A stretch of DNA of 64,000 nucleotides from Fictibacillus sp. BK138 (GTDB lineage Bacteria > Bacillota > Bacilli > Bacillales > Fictibacillaceae), in contig NZ_SGXL01000001.1 of assembly GCF_004216955.1 (NCBI RefSeq), positions 1,701,413 to 1,765,412 on the forward strand, given 5' to 3'. Shown here piece after piece: positions 47,446 to 57,447 of this stretch. The notes under the pieces were generated by a model. It saw only the letters and a list, made by a program, of their open reading frames with translations, was not told where the DNA came from and ran no database searches. A program made the translations under genes and the position numbers. Within the stretch, counting starts at the first letter, position 1; each line of letters opens with the position of its first letter.

Positions 47446-50400
47446 TTACTTCCATTCTCCAAACCAATGATTCCATTTCTTTAAGAGAACTTCTTTTAAC
47501 GGAGGTGTCTCGATTCCTTTCTGCTTCTTGAACTCATTAAAACTAGCAAAACCAATAAGTAATATTCCTGTTAACAGAAGATACACCCACCATGGCATAT
47601 TGCCCCAATAAGGACGTGTCTGAATTAAGACGTTCAATAATAGAACAACCATCCCTATAAAGAAATAGCTTTTTTGCCTGGATATAAACCCATAAATAAT
47701 ACTCACAAATGACAGTGTACCAAGAATGATCGCATCCATTACTTGATAGCTTTGGATGGCATCAATCATTAATAAAGCAGCAATAAGCCCGAGCAAAGAG
47801 TATTGAACGGACGCTGCCATCTTATCAGAAAGGTTCCAGGTCTTTCTGTTTATCACATAACTTAAAAGAATCCAAGGTAAAACATTAAGTTCTGCTTGTA
47901 TGATTGCAGGCACCTCGAATTGATCGATAAAGGAATAATACGCAAACATTGCAAACAAACTTGAAATGGTCTGCAGTATTTTCTTTACCGTTTCAAATTC
48001 TACTAATCGTCTAGAATGAAGATAAAATAGGATTGCGAGCAATAATAGTCCCGCCGTAGATAGGAATCCTTGTGATAAAGTTAGTCCAGCAGAAAAATAA
48101 ATGACTCCGAATACCGCGAACACATCCATTGAAAACTTAGGCATTCTTGAAAGTAACTTTTTATTGTAGAACAAACCAGCCAAAGAAGTGATTAATCCCG
48201 CGGTAAACCAAATTAATGCTTTGTTTCCTGGTTGAACCGCATACAAGATAAACATTTCTTCTATGTCGACCATTAAATAAACGAGAATGATAGAAGTGGC
48301 ATACTTCCAATAACCCTTCAAAGATTGATAGAAAAGGATAAATCCGATAAGCACACCTGCATGTAAAAATAAGTATGCAGGATTATTTCCTATGCTTAGC
48401 ATGTATTCGCCAAGAAAGAACAAAGAAAACGGAACAATATAAATAACTATTCTGTCTTTCCAATGCGGTTTCAAAATGAAATATAATCCAGCGAGCAGGA
48501 CGCTAAATATAACTGGCCCCTCATGTGGCAGCCATTCGAATATAAAATAATGAAAAGCTAAAGCGAGCATTGTTAAACCTGAATAAAAGTAAAATCTAAG
48601 TTCATATTCTTGTAACGTTCGGATCATATACATCCCATAAAGAATGGCTAAAAGTGTAAACGGCAATACGTCTTGTGACACCAATACGGAAAAACCAATC
48701 GTCAATAGTAAGAAAAAATGTGAAACTGCTTTAATCGGGTATTCACTGCTTGCTTCTACCCTTTTAAAAAGTTCGCCGCTTACAAATAAAAGAAAAGCAA
48801 TTCCTATATAAATATAAACCGAGCTTCTATCTGTTAACGAAAGTCCCGCTAAATCTGCTGTATAGAACAATGCGAAAAATAAACCAAACTGTATACCCGC
48901 ATAACCGGCTTTGACTTTGAAATGCTGTGTAGCAAACCACAATGCTACCATCATTAGAATTGAAGAGGACCATTTAACCCAAGATAAGCTATCAACAAAA
49001 GGTGCAACAATGAAATTAACAATCGCAGAAATCACTGCAACAGAAATAAATGCTGCAGAAAGTATCACATGATTTTTTTTAAGAATATACAAACCAAGCA
49101 ATACGATACTCCCTAATACGATTGATAAAGAAAGCTTAGACTCCTGCAAAAATTCCATTCCTGCATAAAATACTGAACTAAAAAGAAACAAAGATGTTAG
49201 CCAAGCTGAAATTCTTTTCTTTTGACCACTTTCGAAAAAGTAATGGCGTAGTGCCAAACCTACCAAAAGCAAGGATATAATAGCTGCCTGTAAATAAAGT
49301 TGAGTTAAAGAGGTCATTAGAAAACTTAGAAGTATACCTCCCCCTCCTACGATCAAGCTAGATCTTTGCAGTGGTTTGAGGAACTGCCCTACTCCATAAG
49401 CTAAAGCAGCGGATATTCCAATTGCTAACCCCCAGTATTCACTTAAAGGGCTCTCCATCAAATGATACAATTCCATAAATGTACAAATTACATAAAAAGG
49501 TGCTAAGTATTTAAAGAAAGAAAATGTAGTTTGATAGCTTAAATATATAAAGTTTCCTGAAAGAACTAAGTACCCTAAAAAGAGCCAAATGCTGCCGCCA
49601 CCAACCGATAATAAAACTCCGTTAACGGTAATAAAAATGAATGAAAGTACCGATATTGCTGCGTTTGCCAATTGATAGTAATTGGTTAGGTGATTATCCG
49701 AAAACTTGCCTACTAATAGTAAAACAATCGGAATCATGACGACCAATAAAAGGCTGTAATCGAATAGGAAAGAATTCTGTATGAGCTGAAACAGTCCATA
49801 CGAAATGAATCCAATGAATATAAATTCGTATTCTTTCCTCTGATTAACCATTCTCATTGCTAAATAAAGAATAGCTGTCAGTATAATATTAAAGCTTTGG
49901 GAAAGCTGATTATCGAATAAAACAAGAATTAATACAGTCGATAAAATCAAGTTTGCTTGAATAAAGACTGGCAGGATTTTGAGAAATACATTTTGCTGTT
50001 TCGATCGGTTCATGTGATAAAGTGCAATAAATCCGACATTACCAAAAGCATAAGCAAAATAGAAGGCATGCTTTGTAAGGCCAAGAGCCAATAATACATA
50101 AGCGTATCCTATCGAACTCGCAATAAAAGTAATCCAGCTAAACAGTTTTGAATGAAAATAGCGGCCGAATCCAAAATAGACCGGAACACACAATACGGTT
50201 GTGAGGACTCCTAGAACATATCTTCCTTCTCCGTAAAAACTAAGCCAGCTGCCAAACAACTCAAAATATCCAGCAGACAAAATTGTAATCGGAATGAATA
50301 AAGCAAACAATACAAAAAAAGTAAAAGCTGTTTTCCTGATCTTTAGCACTTTTTCAGATAGTGCTCCTAGACCTCCAAACAAAACGGCGATTCCACCAAC

Positions 50401-50748
50401 GAGCATTGTTTTAGTAAGTGAACTGAACACTTCCCAATTACTTGTCGCAAGTGTTAACCCTCCTAATAAAAGGAGGATAACACCAGCTGCCATTAATGAA
50501 GTAATATTCTTTTCTCTCTTCTGTTCTGGTGTTAATTCAATTTTAGGTTTTGACTGAACGATCGGCTTTACTGGTTTTGACTGAACGGGTTTTTGATTTA
50601 TTGGTTCAGCTTTTATCAACGTTTCCTCTAATTTAAGATCATCAGTATATCTGTGATATCCATCCACTATTGTCAGGTAGTCTTTTTCTTTGATATACCC
50701 GCCTTTCTTCAGCGCATTCAAATCCCTGATAAATCTAGGCTCATCCAT
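47446..50748 (-). CDS. Giant DUF2157 multi-spanning membrane protein (1100 aa)
   Basis: The first 90 residues are soluble (LNALKKGGYIKEKDYLTIV at the start, then a QKPVQSKPVKPIVQSKPKI Pro/Lys-rich linker). The remainder is almost entirely hydrophobic, some 30 or more membrane segments. The segment NITSLMAAGVILLLLGGLTLATSNW is the DUF2157 signature. No catalytic residues are evident. Function unknown; very long DUF2157 proteins may be envelope assembly or sensing factors. It is transcribed alone with a hairpin in its leader. Confidence 0.8.
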   Translation of the reverse strand: MDEPRFIRDLNALKKGGYIKEKDYLTIVDGYHRYTDDLKLEETLIKAEPINQKPVQSKPVKPIVQSKPKIELTPEQKREKNITSLMAAGVILLLLGGLTLATSNWEVFSSLTKTMLVGGIAVLFGGLGALSEKVLKIRKTAFTFFVLFALFIPITILSAGYFELFGSWLSFYGEGRYVLGVLTTVLCVPVYFGFGRYFHSKLFSWITFIASSIGYAYVLLALGLTKHAFYFAYAFGNVGFIALYHMNRSKQQNVFLKILPVFIQANLILSTVLILVLFDNQLSQSFNIILTAILYLAMRMVNQRKEYEFIFIGFISYGLFQLIQNSFLFDYSLLLVVMIPIVLLLVGKFSDNHLTNYYQLANAAISVLSFIFITVNGVLLSVGGGSIWLFLGYLVLSGNFIYLSYQTTFSFFKYLAPFYVICTFMELYHLMESPLSEYWGLAIGISAALAYGVGQFLKPLQRSSLIVGGGGILLSFLMTSLTQLYLQAAIISLLLVGLALRHYFFESGQKKRISAWLTSLFLFSSVFYAGMEFLQESKLSLSIVLGSIVLLGLYILKKNHVILSAAFISVAVISAIVNFIVAPFVDSLSWVKWSSSILMMVALWFATQHFKVKAGYAGIQFGLFFALFYTADLAGLSLTDRSSVYIYIGIAFLLFVSGELFKRVEASSEYPIKAVSHFFLLLTIGFSVLVSQDVLPFTLLAILYGMYMIRTLQEYELRFYFYSGLTMLALAFHYFIFEWLPHEGPVIFSVLLAGLYFILKPHWKDRIVIYIVPFSLFFLGEYMLSIGNNPAYLFLHAGVLIGFILFYQSLKGYWKYATSIILVYLMVDIEEMFILYAVQPGNKALIWFTAGLITSLAGLFYNKKLLSRMPKFSMDVFAVFGVIYFSAGLTLSQGFLSTAGLLLLAILFYLHSRRLVEFETVKKILQTISSLFAMFAYYSFIDQFEVPAIIQAELNVLPWILLSYVINRKTWNLSDKMAASVQYSLLGLIAALLMIDAIQSYQVMDAIILGTLSFVSIIYGFISRQKSYFFIGMVVLLLNVLIQTRPYWGNMPWWVYLLLTGILLIGFASFNEFKKQKGIETPPLKEVLLKKWNHWFGEWK

Positions 50749-50785
50749 TATGTATCCCCCTTAATGCTCCTTTGTTGAATGTATG

Positions 50786-50822
50786 TATAAAAAAGAAAAG
50801 AGATAACAATGGGTTATCTCTT
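50786..50822 (-). terminator. Terminator-like hairpin in the DUF2157 leader
   Basis: Minus-strand AAGAGATAAC pairs with GTTATCTCTT around 5 bases and is followed by TTCTTTTTT. It precedes the DUF2157 start by 37 bases, and no minus-strand gene lies upstream within 1.2 kb, so it is either an attenuator or ends an antisense transcript from the acyltransferase region. Confidence 0.6.
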
Positions 50823-50972
50823 CGAAATTATAAAATTATGATAGTCATTATTTTACAGTAACTGCTAAATTGTGTCACTATTTCTATTTAATTTGATTGT
50901 AAGCATTTTGAATACAAGAGGTTTGGTGAATAATGATAATGTTCATCGTCAGCAGTAGGAGGGATTAAATGA

Positions 50973-51995
50973 ATGGAACGAATTTATTCGATAGACTTTA
51001 TTAAGTTTTTTGCCATTTTAGCAGTCGTTATCATACATATTTTTCCGTTAGATGGCTTTACCGGCTATTTTATGATTGATAACATTGCCAGGTTCGCTGT
51101 CCCCTTTTTCTTTGCTGCGTCAGGTTATTTCTTTGCTCAGAAAATGATACAAAAGGATGCATCCTTTTACTATTTGAAAGGCTATGTAAAGAAGCTGTCG
51201 AAAATTTATTTCGTCTGGCTGATCTTTTATGCTATATATGATGTTCTGCTGATCCTTCTTAAGAGCAACGATATTCAGGAAGACCTTAATAAATACTTTG
51301 ATAAATTTACGTTATTAAATGTATTTTATTACGGCAAAGGAACAAGCGGGTATCAGCTTTGGTTCCTAACGGCGTTAATATGGAGTACCATCATTGTTTA
51401 TATATTCATTAGATTTAAAAAGATAAGTATTCTGTTTGTCCTAAGTATCATTTTGAACTTAATTGGTCTGTTAGGGCAGGCATATACGATGTTCTTTGAT
51501 CTGCCTGTCAGCACTACACGCGATGCTCTTTTCTTTGGTTTGTTTTATACAACATTAGGAGTGGTTTTCGCAGTTAACATACATTTTAAAAAAATAAGAA
51601 AAATAACCGGGATAACCTATCTCGGTCTAGCGATTATCTGTACTGTCATTCAAGTAATGGAGGGATATTTGTTAGATAAAGTGTTAGATGGCAGCCATGG
51701 TGAATACTTTTTTTCAACCATTCTTGTTACTGCTTTTCTTTTCTTTTTTGCTTTGAATAATAAAAAGGTTGGTAAAGGAATGTGGATTACAAAAGTTGGC
51801 GGTAACGCGCTTGGCATCTATATTATCCATGTATTTTTCTTAGACCTGATAAATAACGTGTTAAAATATTTAGACATTAAACAGCTGCTATCTGAGAATT
51901 TCATCTGGAACGTATTTTATACCCTTCTTATATTTTTTATTTCGTATTACACCTATCAATCTCTTCAGATCGTTAAAAAGGAATTGAAAGAATAA
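50973..51995 (+). CDS. Acyltransferase-3 family membrane protein
   Basis: 340 residues, about ten membrane segments. The N-terminus YSIDFIKFFAILAVVIIHIFP holds the conserved His, and RFAVPFFFAASGYFF is the second family block of the OafA/WecH acyltransferase-3 superfamily, which acetylates or otherwise acylates cell-surface sugars. ATG start follows GGAGGGA. Single gene, divergent from the DUF2157 gene. Confidence 0.88.
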   Translation: MERIYSIDFIKFFAILAVVIIHIFPLDGFTGYFMIDNIARFAVPFFFAASGYFFAQKMIQKDASFYYLKGYVKKLSKIYFVWLIFYAIYDVLLILLKSNDIQEDLNKYFDKFTLLNVFYYGKGTSGYQLWFLTALIWSTIIVYIFIRFKKISILFVLSIILNLIGLLGQAYTMFFDLPVSTTRDALFFGLFYTTLGVVFAVNIHFKKIRKITGITYLGLAIICTVIQVMEGYLLDKVLDGSHGEYFFSTILVTAFLFFFALNNKKVGKGMWITKVGGNALGIYIIHVFFLDLINNVLKYLDIKQLLSENFIWNVFYTLLIFFISYYTYQSLQIVKKELKE

Positions 51996-52168
51996 TAAAT
52001 TACGAAAGCTGAGAGCCAGAACCCAAAGGCTTGATGTCTAGCAACAGCGTTCTACCGTCTAAATCATCAATAAGCTTCTTCTAATCACTCTCACCACTTC
52101 CCCTTCCCAACATATTCTGTATTACATTACGAAAGGGCTAATAACCCGTTCACAGGGGAGGTATTATA

Positions 52169-53572
52169 ATGGGCGTTGAATTAACAGCGCTGCATTGGAT
52201 TTATGTAGTTTTTATAGGCTTAATCATTGGTTTTATGGTTAAAAGACGTGATACGACTCTAATTTGCATCGTAGGTATTTTCTTAATTGCGATAGCAGCA
52301 ACTGGTTCGTTAAGCGGTTCGATCAGTAGTATATTTAATAGTTTTATCTATGCTATTACAGAGCTTCTTCCAACAATACTTGTTATTTCTATTATCGTTG
52401 CTATGAGCAGAACCCTAACTACAACAGGTATTAACGATGTGATGATATCGCCATTTTCTAAGCTGATCCGCACACCTGCACTTGCTTATTGGACTATTGG
52501 GATATTAATGATGGTGATCTCTTGGTTTTTCTGGCCGTCGCCTGCGGTGGCGCTTATGGGTGCAGTTCTACTACCGGTAGCCATACGAGTAGGTTTGCCC
52601 GCACTTGGGGTAGCAATGGCTATGAACCTATTTGGGCACGGTATAGCTTTATCGGGTGATTTTATTATTCAAGCAGCTCCTAAATTAACTGCTGATGCAG
52701 CGGGGCTTCCGGTAAGCGAAGTCATCAGTGCCAGCATTCCGCTTGTTTTTGTAATGGGGTTAGTTACAACAGTCGCTGCTTTCTATTTTTTAAAGCGGGA
52801 TATGAAAACTGGAAAACTTACGTCGGCCACTGGAGTGACAGATGAATCGGTAAAAGAACTTGCGACTGAACAAAAAAAGAATCTTTTATCTGAGGGTCAG
52901 AAAAAATTCTTTGCTCTATTTATCCCAGTCATGTTTGCACTTGATGTTGCAGCAATGTCCATCCTAAAGCTTCAAGGCGGAGATGCGACAGCGTTAATTG
53001 GCGGAACATCTGTTTTTATTCTTTTACTAATCACAATGGTCAGCCATAAAAATAAGGGACTTGAGAAAACGACTTCCTACATGATTGACGGATTTCAATT
53101 TGGTTTCAAAGTCTTCGGCCCTGTAATACCCATTGCTGCATTCTTTTATTTAGGTGACTCAGGATTTACGAAGATTATTGGTGAATTCTTACCGAAAACT
53201 TCACAAGGTATCGTAAACGATCTTGGCCTAGCGCTTGCTTCAGTCGTACCATTAAGTAAGGAGATAGGAGCTCTTACATTAACTGCAGTCGGTGCGATCA
53301 CAGGACTGGACGGGTCAGGTTTCTCTGGGATTTCGTTAGCTGGTTCTGTAGCCAATATCTTTGGCACAGCAATCGGAGCTGGTGCGGCAACTTTAACAGC
53401 CTTAGGACAGATTGCCGCAATATGGGTTGGAGGTGGAACGTTGGTGCCATGGGCATTAATTCCAGCAGCTGCAATTTGCGGTGTAGACCCATTTGAGCTT
53501 GCAAGAAGAAATCTGAAGCCTGTTACAATCGGGTTAGCAGTTACAACCATTGTCGCGATATTTTTAATATGA
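52169..53572 (+). CDS. Ion-transporter-superfamily permease, probably for a carboxylate
   Basis: 467 residues, about 12 membrane segments. The two halves show the paired hairpin pattern of the IT superfamily (NhaC, GntP, DcuC, CitMHS types): FFWPSPAVALMGAVLLPVAI and MNLFGHGIALSGDF in the first half, VPLSKEIGALTLTAVGAITG and NIFGTAIGAGAATLTALGQ in the second. The exact family was not recognised and the substrate is unknown. GGGGAGG lies 8 bases before the ATG. Followed by a strong terminator. Confidence 0.75.
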   Translation: MGVELTALHWIYVVFIGLIIGFMVKRRDTTLICIVGIFLIAIAATGSLSGSISSIFNSFIYAITELLPTILVISIIVAMSRTLTTTGINDVMISPFSKLIRTPALAYWTIGILMMVISWFFWPSPAVALMGAVLLPVAIRVGLPALGVAMAMNLFGHGIALSGDFIIQAAPKLTADAAGLPVSEVISASIPLVFVMGLVTTVAAFYFLKRDMKTGKLTSATGVTDESVKELATEQKKNLLSEGQKKFFALFIPVMFALDVAAMSILKLQGGDATALIGGTSVFILLLITMVSHKNKGLEKTTSYMIDGFQFGFKVFGPVIPIAAFFYLGDSGFTKIIGEFLPKTSQGIVNDLGLALASVVPLSKEIGALTLTAVGAITGLDGSGFSGISLAGSVANIFGTAIGAGAATLTALGQIAAIWVGGGTLVPWALIPAAAICGVDPFELARRNLKPVTIGLAVTTIVAIFLI

Positions 53573-53616
53573 TAAATAAACCCAGGCAATTAACTTAACG
53601 GACTCTCTTTTGGAAG

Positions 53617-53654
53617 AGAAAAAAGACCAGATTCTTGTGTCTGGTCTTTTTCTC
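53617..53654 (+). terminator. Terminator after the permease gene
   Basis: AAAAAGACCAGA / TCTGGTCTTTTT with an 8-base loop; T-rich on both strands. Confidence 0.9.
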
Positions 53655-53729
53655 ATCCCTTTATTCCATTAAGAATAGAGAAAGTATTATTACTTTGGAG
53701 TAAGTCTCAACAGTAAGTATCTGATAAGC

Positions 53730-54257
53730 CTAATTTTCGACCACAATTTCTCCTTCCCCTTTTGGTATTTCAAACCCATTAAGGTAGGAAGTTAAAAGTT
53801 CTTCTGTTATAGGGAACGCATTTGCATCAAAACGTTTATTTCGTATCTTCAGCCGAGCACGCAGATCATCAGGATAAACTTTCAAATATATGAGTTTCCA
53901 TTTACCTCCTGACTTTTCGATAAGCTGTTTATAGTGGTCTCTTCTTACTTTATCCCAAAAACTGAAGTCAATTACCACCTGTTGCTTATCGTGGATCAAT
54001 TTAACGAGACGATTGCACAATTTACTTTCTGCAACTTTCTTATATTCATCCATCTTTTCAATTGGAAAATCAATTCCATAACGACCATTGGTAGCCCATA
54101 TTTCTTCATCAATAGAAAGTCGAACAAATCCTTCTTTTTCTAATTGTTGTGCGAACGTAGTTTTGCCAGAACCAGCTACACCGCACATCATTACTACTAA
54201 AGGGGTGATTTCATCTCGTTCATGATAAATGATGTCAAAATTAAATTTTTCAAACAT
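53730..54257 (-). CDS. P-loop AAA-type kinase, probably small-molecule or nucleic acid kinase
   Basis: 175 residues with the Walker A motif GVAGSGKTTFA near residue 26, SIDEEIW near 48 (like the LID/substrate Asp of zeta-toxin-type and predicted kinases) and VIDFSFW near 97. It fits the AAA_33 family of ATP-dependent kinases. Substrate unknown. The next gene upstream on the same strand is alaX, 34 bases away, so the two may be co-transcribed. Confidence 0.82.
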   Translation of the reverse strand: MFEKFNFDIIYHERDEITPLVVMMCGVAGSGKTTFAQQLEKEGFVRLSIDEEIWATNGRYGIDFPIEKMDEYKKVAESKLCNRLVKLIHDKQQVVIDFSFWDKVRRDHYKQLIEKSGGKWKLIYLKVYPDDLRARLKIRNKRFDANAFPITEELLTSYLNGFEIPKGEGEIVVEN

Positions 54258-54291
54258 TTAAAATACCACCCTTACTGTTCCTTTTATTTGT

Positions 54292-55479
54292 TTAATCCAA
54301 TATATTTTTTAATAATTCCCGGCGACTTGCATCAATAAAATTCAATGTATCTTCAAGAGTTGGAAAACTAGCTTGTGCAGATTTATCGCTGCCTCCACCT
54401 CTTCCGTTAAATGACCCCAGGTGTTCTTTTAAAAATTTTCCGCATGAAACGTTTTTAGTTCCGTTGTGAACGGCCACTGCCTTATTTTCCAAGGATGAAG
54501 CAAATAGTATAAATAAATTATGGTCATTTGCCATCATTATGGCGAGGTCTTTTATCTCATTTAAGGTTTTGTCTTCAAAAACATGGAAAAGAAAATCTTC
54601 TTCTTTCTTTAAAAGAAGTTCTTTTGCGAGGTAGGCATTATTTTCATCTTTGGCTTTTGAAAGTTCTGATTCCAACCTTTTCTTTTCCTCTTCCCACTTA
54701 TCAATCCGGTCAATAACTTCCTTCCGTCCTGTATTAAATTTTGCCGCTATCATTCCTAATATTTGCTGTCCTTCATTGAGTTCTTGAAGTGCCCGTAACC
54801 CACATTTGAAAAAGAGTCTTACCATTCCTTTTTGTTTTTCGGCTTTTATTAGCTTTATAATTCCAATCTCGCCGGTTCTTAAAACGTGAGTTCCGCCACA
54901 TGCGTTGTACTCTATACCTTCAATCTCTACAATTCGAATATTTTCTGTTACTTTTGGCATTTTTAGAAGAGGGATTTTAGCTAATTTCTCACTTGTAACA
55001 TAATAAGTATGTATTGATTTATTATGATAGATCTCCTCATTGGCGATTTGTTCGATCTTCTCCATTTGTGAATGGTTAAGTTCAGATATTTCAAGATCAA
55101 TTGTTACATTGTCTTGACCAAGGTGAAAACTAACAGTCTTTGCGTTAAAAAGTGTGTAACATACTGCTGACAATAAGTGCTGTCCGCTGTGATGCTGCAT
55201 GTGTTCGAACCTTCTTCTCCAGTTCAAAGAACAGAATGCTTGTATTGTATCTGGCAGCCTTTCTGTCATATGTACGATCTCACCAAATTCATCAGTGAAT
55301 ACATCAAGAACCTCAATACCGTTTATCGTTCCAGTGTCGTGAGGCTGTCCTCCACCAGTTGGATAAAAAGCGGTTTCTTCTAAGATCACAAAATATTTAT
55401 CTTCCTTTATAAAGGTTTTATTAATGATTGTTTCCCATTCTTTTGTATATGGTGAAGAGTAGTATATTTTTTTCGTCAT
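54292..55479 (-). CDS. alaX: Alanyl-tRNA editing protein AlaX (long form with DHHA1)
   Basis: 395 residues. An AlaRS-like editing domain holds the zinc ligands HHSGQH near residue 95 and the CGGTH pair near residue 190. A helical linker (about 240-290) precedes a C-terminal DHHA1 domain ending FNGRGGGSDKSAQAS, typical of AlaX-L. It hydrolyses Ser or Gly mischarged on tRNA-Ala. Start ATG follows AAGGAG. Confidence 0.93.
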   Translation of the reverse strand: MTKKIYYSSPYTKEWETIINKTFIKEDKYFVILEETAFYPTGGGQPHDTGTINGIEVLDVFTDEFGEIVHMTERLPDTIQAFCSLNWRRRFEHMQHHSGQHLLSAVCYTLFNAKTVSFHLGQDNVTIDLEISELNHSQMEKIEQIANEEIYHNKSIHTYYVTSEKLAKIPLLKMPKVTENIRIVEIEGIEYNACGGTHVLRTGEIGIIKLIKAEKQKGMVRLFFKCGLRALQELNEGQQILGMIAAKFNTGRKEVIDRIDKWEEEKKRLESELSKAKDENNAYLAKELLLKKEEDFLFHVFEDKTLNEIKDLAIMMANDHNLFILFASSLENKAVAVHNGTKNVSCGKFLKEHLGSFNGRGGGSDKSAQASFPTLEDTLNFIDASRRELLKNILD

Positions 55480-55531
55480 GATTTGCCATCTCCTTCTAAG
55501 TCTCTTTGTTCAGTGTAAACTATCTATTGAT

Positions 55532-55565
55532 AAAATAAAAAAGAGATAACCAAGGTCATCTCTTA
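55532..55565 (-). terminator. Terminator of the MerR gene
   Basis: Minus-strand AAGAGAT / ATCTCTT hairpin followed by TTTTATTTTAT. Confidence 0.75.
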
Positions 55566-55590
55566 AAATTAAATACCTTCCCCATTTCAA

Positions 55591-56355
55591 TTACTGCTTC
55601 ATGCCTGTATAAATGTAAATAGCATCTCTTAGAAATTTTGCTGTTCCTGGCTGATCTTTATCATAATAAGCGGTAAACCTTTCGTCATCCACGTACATCT
55701 GTGCAAGTCCTGCATGTGCTTCATTGCTGTATTCATTCCAATAAAAGGTTAACCATTGCTTGTGCAATTCAGCGGCTTTTTGAGCCAGCTTACCAGCTGG
55801 ATCTCCAGTTTTGAATGCTTCAGCTAATGTTGTAAGCAGATCTACACTGAGTTTAGTTACTTCGTCATGTTCACTTTGAGTCATGTTTAGAACTTTCTCA
55901 TTGGATTTGTTGACCACATCGTCACCATATTTCTCGCGGATTTCTTTTCCGTATTTGTTTTCATTATCTTGCACCATTTTTTGTTTGAAGCCTTCAAATT
56001 TTTCTTTATCTTTCATCGTAATTCTCCCTTCGTTAGAAGCAATCGTTTTTTCCACATTAGCGATTAACTTATCTAATTGTAATCGTTTGTCGAGGAGCTG
56101 TTCACGGTGTTCGCTTAGAGCAGCTGCAGCATCAAAAGAAGGAGAGTTGACGATATCTTTTATTTTGTCTAAATGGATTCCAAGTTCCTTGTAAAATAGG
56201 ATCTGCTGGAGCTTATCAACTTCTGTCTGCCCATATATGCGATATCCCGATGAGTTGATTCTTGCCGGCTTAAGAATTCCAATCTCATCATAATAACGTA
56301 ATGTACGAGTACTGACACCAGCTAGCAAGCCCAGCTTCTGTACGGTGTATTCCAT
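55591..56355 (-). CDS. MerR-family regulator with TipAS ligand domain (Mta/TipA-like)
   Basis: About 254 residues. The N-terminal MerR winged helix (VQKLGLLAGVSTRTLRYYDEIGILKP, then GYRIYGQTEVDKLQQIL) is followed by a coiled coil to about 110. The C-terminal TipAS domain has KYGKEIREKYGDD and the WLTFYWNEYSNEAHAGLAQMYVDDERFTAYYD region. Relatives (Mta, TipA, SkgA) activate drug-response genes upon binding antibiotics. The ATG at 56355 follows AGGAGGTGA by 6 bases. No efflux gene is adjacent. Confidence 0.92.
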   Translation of the reverse strand: MEYTVQKLGLLAGVSTRTLRYYDEIGILKPARINSSGYRIYGQTEVDKLQQILFYKELGIHLDKIKDIVNSPSFDAAAALSEHREQLLDKRLQLDKLIANVEKTIASNEGRITMKDKEKFEGFKQKMVQDNENKYGKEIREKYGDDVVNKSNEKVLNMTQSEHDEVTKLSVDLLTTLAEAFKTGDPAGKLAQKAAELHKQWLTFYWNEYSNEAHAGLAQMYVDDERFTAYYDKDQPGTAKFLRDAIYIYTGMKQ

Positions 56356-56429
56356 GTGCTCACCTCCTGACAATTCTACTTTAAACCTTTACGTTGCGTG
56401 AAGGTCAATGGTTTTTTGTTTATTTATAA

Positions 56430-56460
56430 TAAGAAACACTTTGAAGTTCTCAAAGTGTTT
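56430..56460 (-). terminator. Terminator-like hairpin after the DUF6454-like gene
   Basis: AAACACTTTGA / TCAAAGTGTTT form an 11-bp stem with 5-base loop; the T-run on the minus strand is weak (CTTATTATAA). Confidence 0.55.
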
Positions 56461-56482
56461 TGGATATAGTACTTTAATATAT

Positions 56483-57418
56483 TTATTTTGTTTCATATAC
56501 TAGCATTGAAGACTTGTCATCATCTGGTACAGCATATAAGTTAAATGCTTGATCACTTTTTTCTAAATAAACAGGATTACGAGTAACGGTGTGTCCTTGA
56601 GCTGAAAATAGCGAAATTGGAAGTTCGTGTTCGATTCTCATGGTTTTCTTATTTAATAAAGCTAATCCACCTAATTCAAATTTTTCAGAATTAGTTCCGC
56701 TCTGAGGAAGTTCTGTAATTCCGCTGCAAATCATATTTTCCTTTCCGGTATCCTCACAATCCTGATAATCAATAAAGTGACTGGGATTCTTGGATTTGTT
56801 TACAACTTTGCCATTTTGATCAAACTCATAAAATGTTCTTGAACCCCAGCTTACTGCCTTGAGGTTTCCTTTCTTAACGTCGCGTAATATTCCACCGATG
56901 TGATCATTCGTTCTAAACATTTCCTTTGATTTCATTGTTTTAGGATCAACTTTATATATAATGGATTCACTGTCTGGTCGATATTCGGCAACAGAAACCC
57001 AAATTGACTCTCCATCAAAAGCAATACCTCCAGGATGGTACATATTCCCTTCACCAAGTTCAATATCTTTTAAAAGCTTTCCTTCTTTATTGAATACGAA
57101 AAGGTGGCCGATTCCTTTTCCTGGAGTACGGTCATAACCCTCACGAGGCTGATCGTATTTTACTGGTTTTTCTATGATTTCAACAGAAGACATGTAGAAT
57201 AAGTTCCCAATCTTGGTCATTCCTTGAGGATGATAGGTGTTAAACTGCAAATCAACCTTTTCTTTTTCTTCCCACGCTGTTTCACGGGAAAGCTCTTTAA
57301 ATCTTTCTTCATAGTGTTTTCCGTCTGAACTTATTTGGAGAACATCAGGATTTGCATATGCCGTGGTAACTGAGCCAATCGTGGCAGCTGCGGCTAATGT
57401 GAGCATTATTTTTTTCAT
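56483..57418 (-). CDS. Secreted DUF6454-like beta-propeller-type protein
   Basis: About 311 residues with a signal peptide cleaved after TTAYA (about residue 24). The rest shows repeated beta-strand blocks typical of a propeller (FNTYHPQGMTKIGNLFYMSS, GGIAFDGESIWVSVAEY, GNLKAVSWGSRTFYEFDQNG). It resembles proteins grouped as DUF6454; function unknown. It lies 29 bases after the phosphodiester glycosidase gene on the same strand, likely co-transcribed. Start ATG follows AGAGGAAAAT. Confidence 0.72.
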   Translation of the reverse strand: MKKIMLTLAAAATIGSVTTAYANPDVLQISSDGKHYEERFKELSRETAWEEKEKVDLQFNTYHPQGMTKIGNLFYMSSVEIIEKPVKYDQPREGYDRTPGKGIGHLFVFNKEGKLLKDIELGEGNMYHPGGIAFDGESIWVSVAEYRPDSESIIYKVDPKTMKSKEMFRTNDHIGGILRDVKKGNLKAVSWGSRTFYEFDQNGKVVNKSKNPSHFIDYQDCEDTGKENMICSGITELPQSGTNSEKFELGGLALLNKKTMRIEHELPISLFSAQGHTVTRNPVYLEKSDQAFNLYAVPDDDKSSMLVYETK

Positions 57419-57447
57419 AATATTTTCCTCTCCTTCATTCATTATCT

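Noticed and set aside
50839-50949. Two Fur-box-like words (TGATAGTCATTATTT and TGATAATGTTCATCG) between the DUF2157 and acyltransferase genes
   Set aside because: Each has several mismatches in the second half of the 7-1-7 consensus, and neither gene is iron-related.
52000-52165. Possible riboswitch between the acyltransferase and the permease (CTGAGAGCC, ACCCAAAGG, TAGCAACAGCG)
   Set aside because: It faintly recalls THI-box and S-box words, but the order is wrong, the conserved helices are missing and no terminator follows.
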